This document shows, in pieces, positions 52,643-61,171 of a stretch of DNA of 64,000 nt (position 1 is the stretch's first letter; every line of letters starts with the position of its first letter). The notes below the pieces were generated by a model. It searched no databases. It worked only from the letters and a program-made list of their open reading frames with translations, and was not told the DNA's origin. The stretch comes from JAAGZL01 sp050297535 (lineage in GTDB: Bacteria; Pseudomonadota; Gammaproteobacteria; Chromatiales; Chromatiaceae), in the NCBI GenBank assembly GCA_050297535.1, contig JBNKSV010000001.1:69477-133476 (forward strand). Direction: 5' to 3'. Position numbers and translations under genes: made by a program.

Positions 52643-53629
52643 TCAGTATATGGAGAAAGGTCGCTCTGCCATGCTGGCGCGCTGCTGCTCAAGAGTTGCC
52701 ATATGGTCCTGCCAATATTGATGGGTGTTGAACCAGGGAAAGGCCGCAGGGAACGCCGGGTCGTCCCAGCGTTTGGCCAGCCAGGCGGCGTAGTGGATGA
52801 TGCGCAGGGTGCGTAGTGGTTCGACCAATCTGATCTCCGCGCTATGCAGCGGGCGGAACATCTCATAACCATCTCGTAGATAACTCATCTGCAGCGCCAT
52901 CTCGTTGCGCGCACCGGAGAGCAGCATCCATAGATCCTGAATGGCCGGGCCATTGCGGCAATCGTCCAGATCCACGAAGTGGGGTCCGTTGTCGGTCCAG
53001 AGGATATTGCCCATGTGGCAGTCGCCGTGCAACCGGATCTGCTGATAACTGCCAGCAGCAGAGAACTGTTCCTGGATGCCGGATTGTAGCTCTTCAGTTA
53101 TTCTGCGGTAGCCGCTCTCCAACTCGATCGGGATGAAGCCGTTTGCTAGCAGATATTCCGCCGACTCTTTGCCTATCTCATCGGGGTTGAGGGTGGGGCG
53201 ATGTTTGAAGGCATGATTGGCGCCGACCTGATGGATGCGGGCCATGAGCCGTCCCACCCACATCAGATCATCCGGGTCATCCAGGTTCGGCCAGCGCCCG
53301 CCCTGGCGTGGTGAGATGCTGAAACGGTAGCCGTGGTAGTCATGCAGGGTATTGCCGCTGGCATCCTGGATCGGTGCAACTACCGGGATCTCTGCTGCGG
53401 CTAGGGCCAGACTGAACGCATGTTCCTCCAGGATGGCGGCATCGCTCCAGCGATTTGGCCGATAGAATTTGACCACCAGTGGTGGCCCATCTTCCATCCC
53501 AACCTGATACACCCGGTTTTCATAGCTGTTGAGCCCCAACATGCTGCCGTCCGGCTCCAAACCGCAGGATTCCAGGGCGGCGATGATGGTATCCGGGGTC
53601 AGGTCTGAATAAGGGGCGGTATCTGTCAC
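52643..53629 (-). CDS. srkA: Stress response kinase A (SrkA/YihE)
   Basis: A 328-residue APH-fold Ser/Thr kinase. N-terminal ATP lysine lies in LVVKFYRPNRW near residue 53, the catalytic loop is HGDCHMGNILW near 200, and the metal aspartate is in FVDLDDCRNGPAIQD near 217. E. coli YihE protects cells from death under stress by counteracting MazEF-type toxicity. The gene follows purC by 20 bases. Confidence 0.93.
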   Translation of the reverse strand: MTDTAPYSDLTPDTIIAALESCGLEPDGSMLGLNSYENRVYQVGMEDGPPLVVKFYRPNRWSDAAILEEHAFSLALAAAEIPVVAPIQDASGNTLHDYHGYRFSISPRQGGRWPNLDDPDDLMWVGRLMARIHQVGANHAFKHRPTLNPDEIGKESAEYLLANGFIPIELESGYRRITEELQSGIQEQFSAAGSYQQIRLHGDCHMGNILWTDNGPHFVDLDDCRNGPAIQDLWMLLSGARNEMALQMSYLRDGYEMFRPLHSAEIRLVEPLRTLRIIHYAAWLAKRWDDPAFPAAFPWFNTHQYWQDHMATLEQQRASMAERPFSIY

Positions 53630-53649
53630 CTGGTTGTCCGGCCTTGTTT

Positions 53650-54543
53650 TTAGGAGCCGGTAATCCTGGTCTCGGCCTCGTGGTACTTTTCAGCGGTCTT
53701 CTTGATGATGTCGTCTGGTATGTGCGGACCCGGAGGGGTCTTGTCCCAGTCCAGGGTCTCTAGGTAGTCCCGCACGAACTGCTTGTCGTAGCTGGGGGGG
53801 CTGATCCCAACCTGGTACTGGTCTGCAGGCCAGAAGCGGGAAGAGTCTGGGGTAAGTACCTCGTCGATCAGGTAGAGATTGTCCGCGTCATCCAGGCCGA
53901 ACTCGAACTTGGTGTCGGCGATGATTATCCCCTTTTCCAGGGCGTAGGCTGCGCATTCGGTGTAGATTCTGATGCTTATGTCCCGTACCTTCTCGGCCAG
54001 CTCCTGCCCCAGTAGGTTAACCGTCTCAGCGAAGCTGATGTTCTCGTCGTGTTCGCCGACTTCTGCCTTGGTGGATGGGGTGAAGATGGCCTCTGGTAGC
54101 TTCGCTGCCTGCTCCAGTCCTTCCGGCAGTTTGATGCCGCATACCGCCCCGGTCTTTTGATAATCCTTCCAGCCAGAGCCGATAAGATAGCCGCGCACCA
54201 CCGCCTCAACCGGCAGCGGGCGCAGTTTGCGCACTACTATAGCTCTGTCACCCAGTGTGGCCCTCTGTTCCGCGTCTGGTACTACGTCCGATAGCGGTTT
54301 GTCCGATAGGTGGTTGGGGATGATCCCTTTGGTGCGTTCAAACCAGAAATTTGCCACTCGCGTTAGGACCTCGCCCTTGCCTGGGATAGGTTGCGGCATC
54401 ACCACATCAAAGGCCGAGAGGCGATCAGATGCGACAATTAGCATATGTTCGTCATCCACGTCGTAGATGTCCCTGACTTTGCCGCGGTTAAGCAGTTTAA
54501 GATGGGGTAGATCTGATTCAAAAAGGGCGACTGTTTGACTCAT
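53650..54543 (-). CDS. purC: Phosphoribosylaminoimidazole-succinocarboxamide synthase PurC
   Basis: A 297-residue SAICAR synthetase from the ATG at 54541-54543. The frame is open a further 86 codons upstream but that part resembles nothing and overlaps the divergent GFA gene. Motifs: RGKVRDIYDVDDEHMLIVASDRLSAFD near the N-terminus, VVRGYLIGSGWKDY near 110 and IIADTKFEFG near 204. It catalyses a step of purine synthesis. The length fits the roughly 300-residue class rather than the 240-residue E. coli enzyme. Confidence 0.94.
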   Translation of the reverse strand: MSQTVALFESDLPHLKLLNRGKVRDIYDVDDEHMLIVASDRLSAFDVVMPQPIPGKGEVLTRVANFWFERTKGIIPNHLSDKPLSDVVPDAEQRATLGDRAIVVRKLRPLPVEAVVRGYLIGSGWKDYQKTGAVCGIKLPEGLEQAAKLPEAIFTPSTKAEVGEHDENISFAETVNLLGQELAEKVRDISIRIYTECAAYALEKGIIIADTKFEFGLDDADNLYLIDEVLTPDSSRFWPADQYQVGISPPSYDKQFVRDYLETLDWDKTPPGPHIPDDIIKKTAEKYHEAETRITGS

Positions 54544-54645
54544 GATATTATTCCGCTGGTGGAAAAGGCTCGAATTATAGCCTGTAATCCATTTTTGGAT
54601 AAACTCGGAATGGTCGTTTTCCCACAAAACATGCCAGGAGGTATT

Positions 54646-55005
54646 GTGATACAGGAATTTAATGGCAGCTGCCACTGCGGGGCGGTGCGTTTTAGTTATG
54701 AAGGTGAACCCATAACCAGCGGTGTGCGCTGCAACTGTTCGATCTGCGCTCGCAAGGGCGCCATGATGTCTGCGCAGCTTATCCCGGAGGCGGAACTGCA
54801 TATCGACGCAGATCAGGGGGCGCTAGGCCTGTACCAGTTTGGGGCTAAGACGGCCAAACACTTTTTTTGCAAGAATTGCGGGATCTATACCTTTCACGAG
54901 ACCGCCAGAAAGGCCGGGCATTATCGGGTGAATCTCGCCTGCATCGACGGGATGGATATCTTCTCTCTGGAGTACGAGGTGTTTGACGGGGCGCATCTTC
55001 TGTAA
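54646..55005 (+). CDS. GFA-fold zinc protein (CENP-V/GFA family)
   Basis: A 119-residue protein from a GTG at 54646 preceded by AGGAGG; longer upstream frames overlap purC. The zinc motifs are SCHCGAVRF near residue 7, RCNCSICARKG near 29 and FFCKNCGIYTFHE near 76. The family includes the glutathione-dependent formaldehyde-activating enzyme, but most members, this one included, have no proven activity. A second distinct GFA protein is encoded at 62032-62433. Confidence 0.87.
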   Translation: MIQEFNGSCHCGAVRFSYEGEPITSGVRCNCSICARKGAMMSAQLIPEAELHIDADQGALGLYQFGAKTAKHFFCKNCGIYTFHETARKAGHYRVNLACIDGMDIFSLEYEVFDGAHLL

Positions 55006-55178
55006 AATGCGTTGCCACGACCATTGGTCAGTCCGGTGGGGTGCATATATTTGTATCTTTTATGCGCATCAAAGATTTGTTGCGTGGAAAAAATGACAAA
55101 AAGCGCGTATTCTGCGCGGTTTGTAGCAAGTTTCGAGTTATCCCCAGAAACCATTGAATTTAGCTAAAGAGCGGCGAA

Positions 55179-57170
55179 ATGAACACAGTTGCGGACGAAG
55201 GACAGACAGTAACCAAAAAAAGCGGCATTCTCAGTCTCAAACAGACCATTGCAGCGGTTATATTCGGGATGTTTGCGCTATATCTTCCATCTGCGGTGCC
55301 TACGGTGGAGATTGCATGGGTCAGTATAATCCTGGTTTTGACTATCTATCTGTTCGCCTTTGAGGTGGTGAGTGTGGATGTGGCGGCAACCAGCATCATG
55401 GTGCTGATAGGGCTCACCTCACTGCTGGCGCCGTTCATGGGGTTGGAACAGGGGCTGGTGGATAATAAGCATCTGTTTGACGGATTTTCATCCAATGCCG
55501 TGATCTCCATCATCGCGGTTATGATCATAGGTGCCGGGTTGGATAAGACTGGAATCATGTCCAAGGTTGCGGCATATATTCTCCAAATTGGCGGTACCAC
55601 TGAGCGGCGCATCATCCCGATCATCTCCGGTACGGTCGGTTTTATCTCCTCGTTCATGCAGAACGTTGGTGCTGCGGCACTCTTCCTGCCGGTGGTCTCC
55701 CGTATATCGGCTCGTTCCGGTCTGCCAATGGCCCGCCTGCTGATGCCGATGGGTTTTACCGCTATCCTGGGTGGCACCATGACTATGGTCGGTTCCAGCC
55801 CGCTCATCCTGCTGAACGATCTGATCCTGACCTCCAACAAGGCCCTTCCTGCCGAGCAGCAAATGCAGACCTGGGGGTTGTTCTCGGTTACTCCTGTAGG
55901 CATAGCTTTGGTTACGGTCGGTATCCTCTATTTCATGTACGCCGGTAAATACGTATTACCCAAGACCAAGAGTGAAAGTAGCACCAAGGGTGTGGACGCC
56001 ATGGAATACTTTCAGAGTCTATACGGCATTCACCCGGATATGGCCGAGGTGGTGGTCCCAGACGATAGCGACCTCATCGGCAAACTTCTGGGAGAGGTCG
56101 AATCGGCCTACACGGTAAGGGCGATCGGCGTGAAATACAGTGGCGAAGAGAGCCTGGTGGGTCCGGGTTCGGTAGCTTATGACACCGAGGTGGTTGGGGG
56201 CATGGTCCTGGGTATCCTCGCCTCTGCGGGTAGTCTGCACAGGTTCATAGAAAAGTATGGGTTGAAGAGACGCAAGGAGTTGCGAACCTTCTCAGATTCG
56301 CTCTCTCCGCAAAAGGCCGGTATTGCCGAAGTGGTTATCCGCCCCGGTTCTCCGATCATCGGCAAGAGCGCACGTGAGGCCTGGTTGCGCAAGACATATG
56401 GACTCGGGCTGATTGCTCTGCACCGTGACGGGGAGACCCTGCGTCAGGGTGACCACATCCGGAGTATGCCGTTCCAGGCAGGTGATACCCTGGTGGCCCA
56501 CACCACCTGGAGAAATCTGGAACGCCTGGAATCAGACCGCAGTTTTGTGGTGGTAACCACGGAGTATCCACGCGAGGAAGAGATGCGTCCCAATAAGGTA
56601 TGCCAGGCCGCCGTCTCTTTCAGCATAGCGCTGTTCATGGTCCTGTTTACCGATATACGCCTCTCCGTGGCCCTGCTGACCGGCGCTATGGGGATGGTGC
56701 TCTCCGGTGTGCTGAACATTGATGAGGCATATAAATCGGTAAGCTGGAAGACGGTATTCCTGCTGGCCTCGCTGATTCCACTTGGTCTTGCCGTTGAGAC
56801 ATCTGGTACCGCGAAATTTATCGCAGATCAGGTTCTTTTGGTGGTCGGGCATATGCCGATCTGGGTTATCCAGCTGGCTATCGCAGCCTTGGCTACTTTC
56901 TTTACCTTGGTCATGTCCAACGTGGGAGCAACGGTTTTGCTGGTTCCGCTGGCGGTGAATATCGCTATCGGTGCTGGTGCCAACCCGGCAGTTTTCGCAC
57001 TTACTGTAGCTATCGCAACCTCAAACTCGTTCCTGATTCCAACCCATCAGGTGAATGCCCTGATCATGGGTCCTGCTGGATATAAAGTGCCAGACTTCAT
57101 GAAGGCAGGCGGCGTTATGACCATACTGTTTCTCGTAGTGATGATGTTGGTGATGAATCTGGTCTATTAG
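55179..57170 (+). CDS. SLC13-family permease with TrkA-C domains
   Basis: A 663-residue membrane protein of the divalent anion/sodium symporter (SLC13/DASS) type. About six hydrophobic segments (residues 20-265) are followed by a cytoplasmic insert holding two RCK_C/TrkA-C domains (about 285-365 and 380-460), then another set of helices with MSNVGATVLLVPLAVNIA near 590. Members carry sulfate, dicarboxylates or other anions. The substrate here is unknown; sulfate or organic acids would suit an autotroph. It stands alone, with a hairpin after it. Confidence 0.88.
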   Translation: MNTVADEGQTVTKKSGILSLKQTIAAVIFGMFALYLPSAVPTVEIAWVSIILVLTIYLFAFEVVSVDVAATSIMVLIGLTSLLAPFMGLEQGLVDNKHLFDGFSSNAVISIIAVMIIGAGLDKTGIMSKVAAYILQIGGTTERRIIPIISGTVGFISSFMQNVGAAALFLPVVSRISARSGLPMARLLMPMGFTAILGGTMTMVGSSPLILLNDLILTSNKALPAEQQMQTWGLFSVTPVGIALVTVGILYFMYAGKYVLPKTKSESSTKGVDAMEYFQSLYGIHPDMAEVVVPDDSDLIGKLLGEVESAYTVRAIGVKYSGEESLVGPGSVAYDTEVVGGMVLGILASAGSLHRFIEKYGLKRRKELRTFSDSLSPQKAGIAEVVIRPGSPIIGKSAREAWLRKTYGLGLIALHRDGETLRQGDHIRSMPFQAGDTLVAHTTWRNLERLESDRSFVVVTTEYPREEEMRPNKVCQAAVSFSIALFMVLFTDIRLSVALLTGAMGMVLSGVLNIDEAYKSVSWKTVFLLASLIPLGLAVETSGTAKFIADQVLLVVGHMPIWVIQLAIAALATFFTLVMSNVGATVLLVPLAVNIAIGAGANPAVFALTVAIATSNSFLIPTHQVNALIMGPAGYKVPDFMKAGGVMTILFLVVMMLVMNLVY

Positions 57171-57202
57171 ACTAGGCCGTTTGAGCTAGTCTTCTCCGTA
57201 AA

Positions 57203-57231
57203 ATTGATGCCCATCATAGATGGGCATCAAT
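57203..57231. terminator. 13-bp perfect hairpin after the SLC13 gene
   Basis: ATTGATGCCCATC and GATGGGCATCAAT pair perfectly around a 3-base ATA loop, 32 bases after the permease stop. There is no U tract on the plus strand. It is probably a transcript-end structure. Confidence 0.5.
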
Positions 57232-57350
57232 CGAATCAAGCAAAATTCTTTCTCGGCTCTAGCTGTTGATCTATACCTTCGGCCTGCGGCATCAGCTTTG
57301 AATACGATGCATATCTTTTCCCTATACGAGATTTAATAACAAACAATTCT

Positions 57351-58223
57351 ATGAGCATTATTCTAACGATCCTGTTTGTCATCTGCCTGATACTTCTCCT
57401 GTTTCCGATTGTGTTGCACCTGGCATATCAGGCCCCCAGGATCAGGGAGAGCGAGACCCCGGAAAGATATGGTCTGCCCTATACCGAACAGTATATCGAC
57501 ACCGTGAAGGGCAAACGGCTCTTTGCCTGGTGGATACCTGCGGAAGATAGTTGTTGCACGTTGGTTATAGTTCACGGCTGGGGCGCCAATGCCGAGTTGA
57601 TGCTGCCCCTGGCCGAGCCGTTCTATCATGCCGGAATGGATGTTCTGCTCTACGATGCGCGCAATCACGGCAATAGCGATGGCGATAGCTTCTCGTCACT
57701 GCCCAGGTTTGCGGAAGACCTGGAGATGGCCTTGCAGTGGCTAAAGAAGAAGAGTCCTGGGCATCAGGTGGTGGTTTTGGGGCACTCGGTAGGGGCGGCG
57801 GCCTCTATCCTGACCGCGTCCCGTGGGGCGGATATTGATCTGGTGATCAGTGTCTCCGGTTTCGCCCATCCCCGGTTGATGATGAACCGTCATCTGGACC
57901 GACCATGGCTGCCGGGTTTCTTGCGGCCCCTGATTCTAAACTATATCCAATGGGTGATAGGCTTTCGCTTCGATGATATTGCCCCGATGAACCGTATTGC
58001 CCATGTGCGCTGTCCGGTTCTTCTGGCCCACGGCACTGCCGACACTACGGTGCCAATCGCAGACATGCACCTGATCGAGGCTAGCGCCACGGAGGAAAGG
58101 CCGGTGCAGGTCATCGCGGTTGAGGGGGCAAAACACGATTCGGTCGAACTGTTTCAGCAGAATGCCAGTAGATTGATCCAGTTTATCCGCGACAATATAC
58201 AGTCAGGGGTTTCCCGAAATTAA
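57351..58223 (+). CDS. Membrane-anchored alpha/beta hydrolase
   Basis: A 290-residue hydrolase with one N-terminal membrane helix (about residues 3-24). The catalytic fold has VIVHGWGANAELM near 72, nucleophile serine in VLGHSVGAAAS near 144, the acid in HGTADTTVP near 226, and histidine in GAKHDSVE near 261. The HGWGAN and HGNSDGDS segments resemble BAAT/dienelactone-hydrolase-like or BEM46-like enzymes. Substrate unknown. It ends 10 bases from the convergent kinase gene. Confidence 0.88.
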   Translation: MSIILTILFVICLILLLFPIVLHLAYQAPRIRESETPERYGLPYTEQYIDTVKGKRLFAWWIPAEDSCCTLVIVHGWGANAELMLPLAEPFYHAGMDVLLYDARNHGNSDGDSFSSLPRFAEDLEMALQWLKKKSPGHQVVVLGHSVGAAASILTASRGADIDLVISVSGFAHPRLMMNRHLDRPWLPGFLRPLILNYIQWVIGFRFDDIAPMNRIAHVRCPVLLAHGTADTTVPIADMHLIEASATEERPVQVIAVEGAKHDSVELFQQNASRLIQFIRDNIQSGVSRN

Positions 58224-58233
58224 AACTCAGGGG

Positions 58234-58977
58234 TCAACCCCAATGCATAATTTCTAGATAGGCCCGAAGCTGCTCAGCGGTACGGAATTTTTTCGTGATC
58301 TGGGAGCGCTTGAGGCCGCAGCAGATATACTTCACCTCTTCCCGCTGCTTTGCGTATCTCTTCTGCCCGCCCAGGGAGTCATAGAAGATACGTATGAGGT
58401 CCACAACATCATTGCGGATATTGGATGCGCTGGGCTGCCCCCAATGAAACATATCCAGAAGTTTGAGTTCGAAGGTCAGGCCATAGCGTTCCACGATGAC
58501 ATTCTCCGGATGCAGGTCGCCGTGATATTCGCCCTTCTGATGGATGCTGCTTATACCCTTTGCCAGGGCGTGTAACAGGTGGAGGGCCTGGAATGGCGTC
58601 AGGTGTTTTCCTGGCTGACGTTTAATAAAATCTGCCAGCAGCTCCCCATGCACGTATTCAGATACCAGAAAGGAGATGGGGATGTCGTTAAATGTGGTTC
58701 TTTCCTGGGTATGATACTGGATGACGATCTGGCAGCGGCGCAGCTTATGCAGCTTTCTGGCGTAGAACTTCAGGGCCTTGTCCCGCTTGTTGCGCTGGGG
58801 ATAGAAAAACTTGGCGGTGCGTTCGATGCCAGTGGCGGTCTCTTTGATCAGATAAACCTCGCCTTCCCAGCCCGCCCCCAGGCGTTCCAGAATCTTGTAT
58901 TTCCCGGCAACAATGGTTCCAGGCTGGAATTCGAAGGTGTTTATGCGGTGGGTATGATTGTTGTTCTGGTGTGGCAT
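58234..58977 (-). CDS. Divergent Ser/Thr protein kinase-like protein
   Basis: A 247-residue kinase-fold protein. The glycine loop is LGAGWEGEVYL (33-43), the likely ATP lysine is Lys56 (RTAKFF), and the catalytic loop is HGDLHPEN (152-159), where the usual HRD motif is replaced. The metal motif DFG is DMF (Asp175, LLDMFHWG). No membrane segment is seen. HGD-type loops are found in lipopolysaccharide, choline and other small-molecule kinases as well as in some protein kinases, so the substrate class is open. It lies between a hydrolase and an ATP-grasp gene. Confidence 0.82.
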   Translation of the reverse strand: MPHQNNNHTHRINTFEFQPGTIVAGKYKILERLGAGWEGEVYLIKETATGIERTAKFFYPQRNKRDKALKFYARKLHKLRRCQIVIQYHTQERTTFNDIPISFLVSEYVHGELLADFIKRQPGKHLTPFQALHLLHALAKGISSIHQKGEYHGDLHPENVIVERYGLTFELKLLDMFHWGQPSASNIRNDVVDLIRIFYDSLGGQKRYAKQREEVKYICCGLKRSQITKKFRTAEQLRAYLEIMHWG

Positions 58978-59127
58978 AAACGTGTAGCCATCAGAGTAGG
59001 GGGAATCGCTGGTACAAGGTTGTTAAATACATCGGACCACCTGCCATGGTAAATGGTAAAAACGGCTCAATAATAGTCGTAAACCGGCCGGATGAAAATC
59101 TATTTTGAAGCCGACTTGAACGCCACA

Positions 59128-59985
59128 TCAACTAGCCATCTTTAGGGGCCCCGGCTTCGGACGGTCTGGATTTATGGGACGGCCATCTTCGTTGTGGGCA
59201 TCAAGATAACGCAGCATGGCACCGGTAATGGTTTTGCCTCCGCCGGGGATACCCTGGTTACCGAAGAGGCGGTTGAATTCCAGCAGATAGGGACGATCGT
59301 CCACCATGGCGATGTCGAAGCCGGCGTGGTTGATACCCAGGGTATGTGCGAGTGTCATTACATACTCCAGCGCCTGGGGTGGGATATGGTCGTAACTTAT
59401 GACTCCGCCGCGCGCCACATTGGTATGGAAACTCAACTGAGACTGATGTCGCCAGTAGGCGGCGATGATCTCGTCTCCCACCAAGACGATACGCAGGTCT
59501 TTGTCGATGGGCAGGTATTCCTGTACATAGATGCTGTCCGTAAGCTCTAGGTAGTGATGCCAGTCGGTGCGATTCTCTATCAGCCATACCCCAGCGCCCT
59601 GGGAAGATTTGGGTAGCTTGGCGACAAAGGGGGGCGTTAATTGTTGCCACAGGCGCTCCGCCTCTTCCGGGGTGTTTTTAGCGATCCAGGTCTGCGGCGT
59701 ATTGCTGGGAGTTAGGAGGTTGCATACTCTGGTTATCTCAACCTTGTTGTGGCCGATTCTATAAGTCGGAGTGCTGGGGAAGATGCGGCAATTGCTGCCA
59801 TACACCAGGGCATTCAGCTGCCAGTATTCTGGGAAGAGCACCCAATCAGCCTCTTCCAGCTGTGCCTTATAACGCTGCGGCTGGCGTTCGAAGTCCTCGG
59901 GTTTTATGTAATTCAGTTCGTGCTGCCCGGAAGCTAGGCCGAGGGTGCGGAAGACGTTAAAAGATACGAGCCTCATGTATACCAA
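59128..59985 (-). CDS. RimK-like ATP-grasp ligase
   Basis: A 285-residue ATP-grasp enzyme. ATP-binding stretch PFVAKLPKSSQGAGVWLI lies near residue 137, then YVQEYLPIDKDLRIVLVGDEIIAAY near 169. The metal-binding C-terminal motif LLEFNRLFGNQG near 240 has the Glu and Asn that hold magnesium. The architecture resembles RimK/GshB-type amino-acid ligases. The substrate is unknown. Just upstream, divergently, begins the NifA/sigma-54-controlled fesII-cowN unit. Confidence 0.82.
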   Translation of the reverse strand: MVYMRLVSFNVFRTLGLASGQHELNYIKPEDFERQPQRYKAQLEEADWVLFPEYWQLNALVYGSNCRIFPSTPTYRIGHNKVEITRVCNLLTPSNTPQTWIAKNTPEEAERLWQQLTPPFVAKLPKSSQGAGVWLIENRTDWHHYLELTDSIYVQEYLPIDKDLRIVLVGDEIIAAYWRHQSQLSFHTNVARGGVISYDHIPPQALEYVMTLAHTLGINHAGFDIAMVDDRPYLLEFNRLFGNQGIPGGGKTITGAMLRYLDAHNEDGRPINPDRPKPGPLKMAS

Positions 59986-60076
59986 CTCGATGATCAGGAT
60001 GAGGGATTTTTCCTTAAAATCTGGACGCAGGCAAGATAAATTCCAAGGCCGTTTGGCTTGATGTCTACATGGAAAG

Positions 60077-60092
60077 TGTAGGATACACTACA
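60077..60092 (+). promoter_or_regulatory. NifA upstream activator sequence
   Basis: TGT-N10-ACA is matched exactly (TGT at 60077-60079, ACA at 60090-60092), 42 bases upstream of the -24/-12 element. That spacing suits NifA activation of nif promoters. Confidence 0.82.
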
Positions 60093-60116
60093 AAACATCA
60101 GAGGTAGTGCTATATA

Positions 60117-60129
60117 AATCAATAAGTTA
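60117..60129 (+). promoter_or_regulatory. IHF binding site
   Basis: AATCAATAAGTTA matches the IHF consensus WATCAANNNNTTR at every position and lies between the NifA site and the sigma-54 promoter, where a bend would bring the activator to the polymerase. Confidence 0.75.
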
Positions 60130-60133
60130 CACA

Positions 60134-60149
60134 TGGCATTGAACTTGCA
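60134..60149 (+). promoter_or_regulatory. Sigma-54 (-24/-12) promoter for fesII-cowN
   Basis: TGGCATTGAACTTGCA has GG and GC separated by exactly 10 bases and close agreement with TGGCAC-N5-TTGCA. Transcription would start near 60161, about 24 bases before the fesII ATG. The rpoN gene is in the same window. Confidence 0.88.
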
Positions 60150-60184
60150 AAGCGTGGCCTACCAATCAACCATAGGAGGTCACA

Positions 60185-60550
60185 ATGGCTACAATCTATT
60201 TTTCGTCACCCGTAATGAGCAAGAACAAAAAGGTTAACGCTGTCGCCGGAAAGCGCGACGCACTACTGGCCGTTGCCAAAGAAAACAACATTCCAATCCC
60301 GTTTGATTGTCAGGACGGAGAGTGTGGCTCATGTCTTGTGCAGGTCGTCCATCTGGATGGAGAAAGGGTGAAAGGCATCATGTTGACCGACAAGGAGCGA
60401 AATGTTCTGAAGTCCCTCGGAAAACTACCGGAACAAGAAGAGGAGCGCTCCTACGTCAACGATATCCCGCCAACCTATCGCCTTGCCTGCCAGACCATCG
60501 TTACCGATGAAGATCTGCTGGTGATGTTCTCAGGCGAACCAGGCAAGTAA
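60185..60550 (+). CDS. fesII: Shethna-type 2Fe-2S ferredoxin FeSII (nitrogenase protection)
   Basis: A 121-residue ferredoxin strongly resembling Azotobacter vinelandii FeSII in its whole length (MATIYFSSP start, KVNAVAGKRDALL, LTDKERNVLKSLGKLP, PPTYRLACQTIVTDEDLL). The four cluster cysteines are Cys42, Cys47, Cys50 and Cys92. In Azotobacter FeSII binds the two nitrogenase proteins when oxidised and shields them from oxygen. An AGGAGGT ribosome site precedes the ATG, and the NifA/IHF/sigma-54 sites stand upstream. cowN follows after 62 bases. Confidence 0.94.
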   Translation: MATIYFSSPVMSKNKKVNAVAGKRDALLAVAKENNIPIPFDCQDGECGSCLVQVVHLDGERVKGIMLTDKERNVLKSLGKLPEQEEERSYVNDIPPTYRLACQTIVTDEDLLVMFSGEPGK

Positions 60551-60612
60551 CAATGGCAATAGTGTGTCCCATAACGAGAGGTTTTGATTGTGATATTCGG
60601 GAGTAATCCTCA

Positions 60613-60909
60613 ATGAACGGAGGCGGAGAGGTGCGGTCCACAGATCGCTACATCAGTTTCGACGGGATAGATTGCGATGGCAATGCCGATCTGGTTATGG
60701 CTTGTGTTGAGCGGTTGCTCAAGCAGCCGGGGTGTAACAACGCCTTCTGGGAGTATTTTATGCGTAAGCGGGAAGGCGGCTCAGGTCCCAAGCCAGATAA
60801 TCTGTTTCTTATCCACTCCAATATCAATCAGGTGCGGGAGCTGTTTGAGGGTTGTCAGGACGAGGAGGCCCTGGACCTGTTGCTACAGTTGGAAGAGGAG
60901 TGTTGTTAG
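60613..60909 (+). CDS. cowN: N2-fixation-sustaining protein CowN
   Basis: A 98-residue CowN with its hallmark segments: DRYISFDGIDCDGNADLVM near residue 12, NNAFWEYFMRKREGG near 39, LFLIHSNINQVRELFE near 62, and the LLLQLEEECC end. CowN lets diazotrophs fix nitrogen in the presence of carbon monoxide by protecting nitrogenase. It lies 62 bases after fesII on the same strand under the same promoter, and a strong hairpin follows at 61041. Confidence 0.95.
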   Translation: MNGGGEVRSTDRYISFDGIDCDGNADLVMACVERLLKQPGCNNAFWEYFMRKREGGSGPKPDNLFLIHSNINQVRELFEGCQDEEALDLLLQLEEECC

Positions 60910-61040
60910 AAATGAAGGTAATCAGTTTCGCAGCCTCTTCATATCGAAGCCTTTCTTACGCATCTGAGTATTAGCTGCGAGTCCCTTTCTTTTATTCAGC
61001 ACACAACTTCGTCATGCCGCGACTTGATCTCGACATTCAT

Positions 61041-61081
61041 ACCGTACGGCGCAATGTACGTCGGTTATTGCGCCGTACGGT
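61041..61081 (+). terminator. 15-bp perfect hairpin downstream of cowN
   Basis: ACCGTACGGCGCAAT (61041-61055) pairs perfectly with ATTGCGCCGTACGGT (61067-61081) around an 11-base loop, 131 bases after the cowN stop, followed by CTTTACCTT. It is a probable terminator or 3' stabiliser for the fesII-cowN transcript. Nothing else was recognised in the 262-base gap. Confidence 0.65.
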
Positions 61082-61171
61082 CTTTACCTTGTCGGTCAAA
61101 AACAATCAGGGAGTATTTCTCCAAATATTAGAAGTGGATGCTCTCTGGTACGGTTTTTTCGTTAGATTTTG

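Noticed and set aside
54544..54801. N-terminal extension of the purC frame
   Set aside because: The extra 86 residues match nothing, overlap the divergent gene's upstream region, and the family start is the ATG at 54543.
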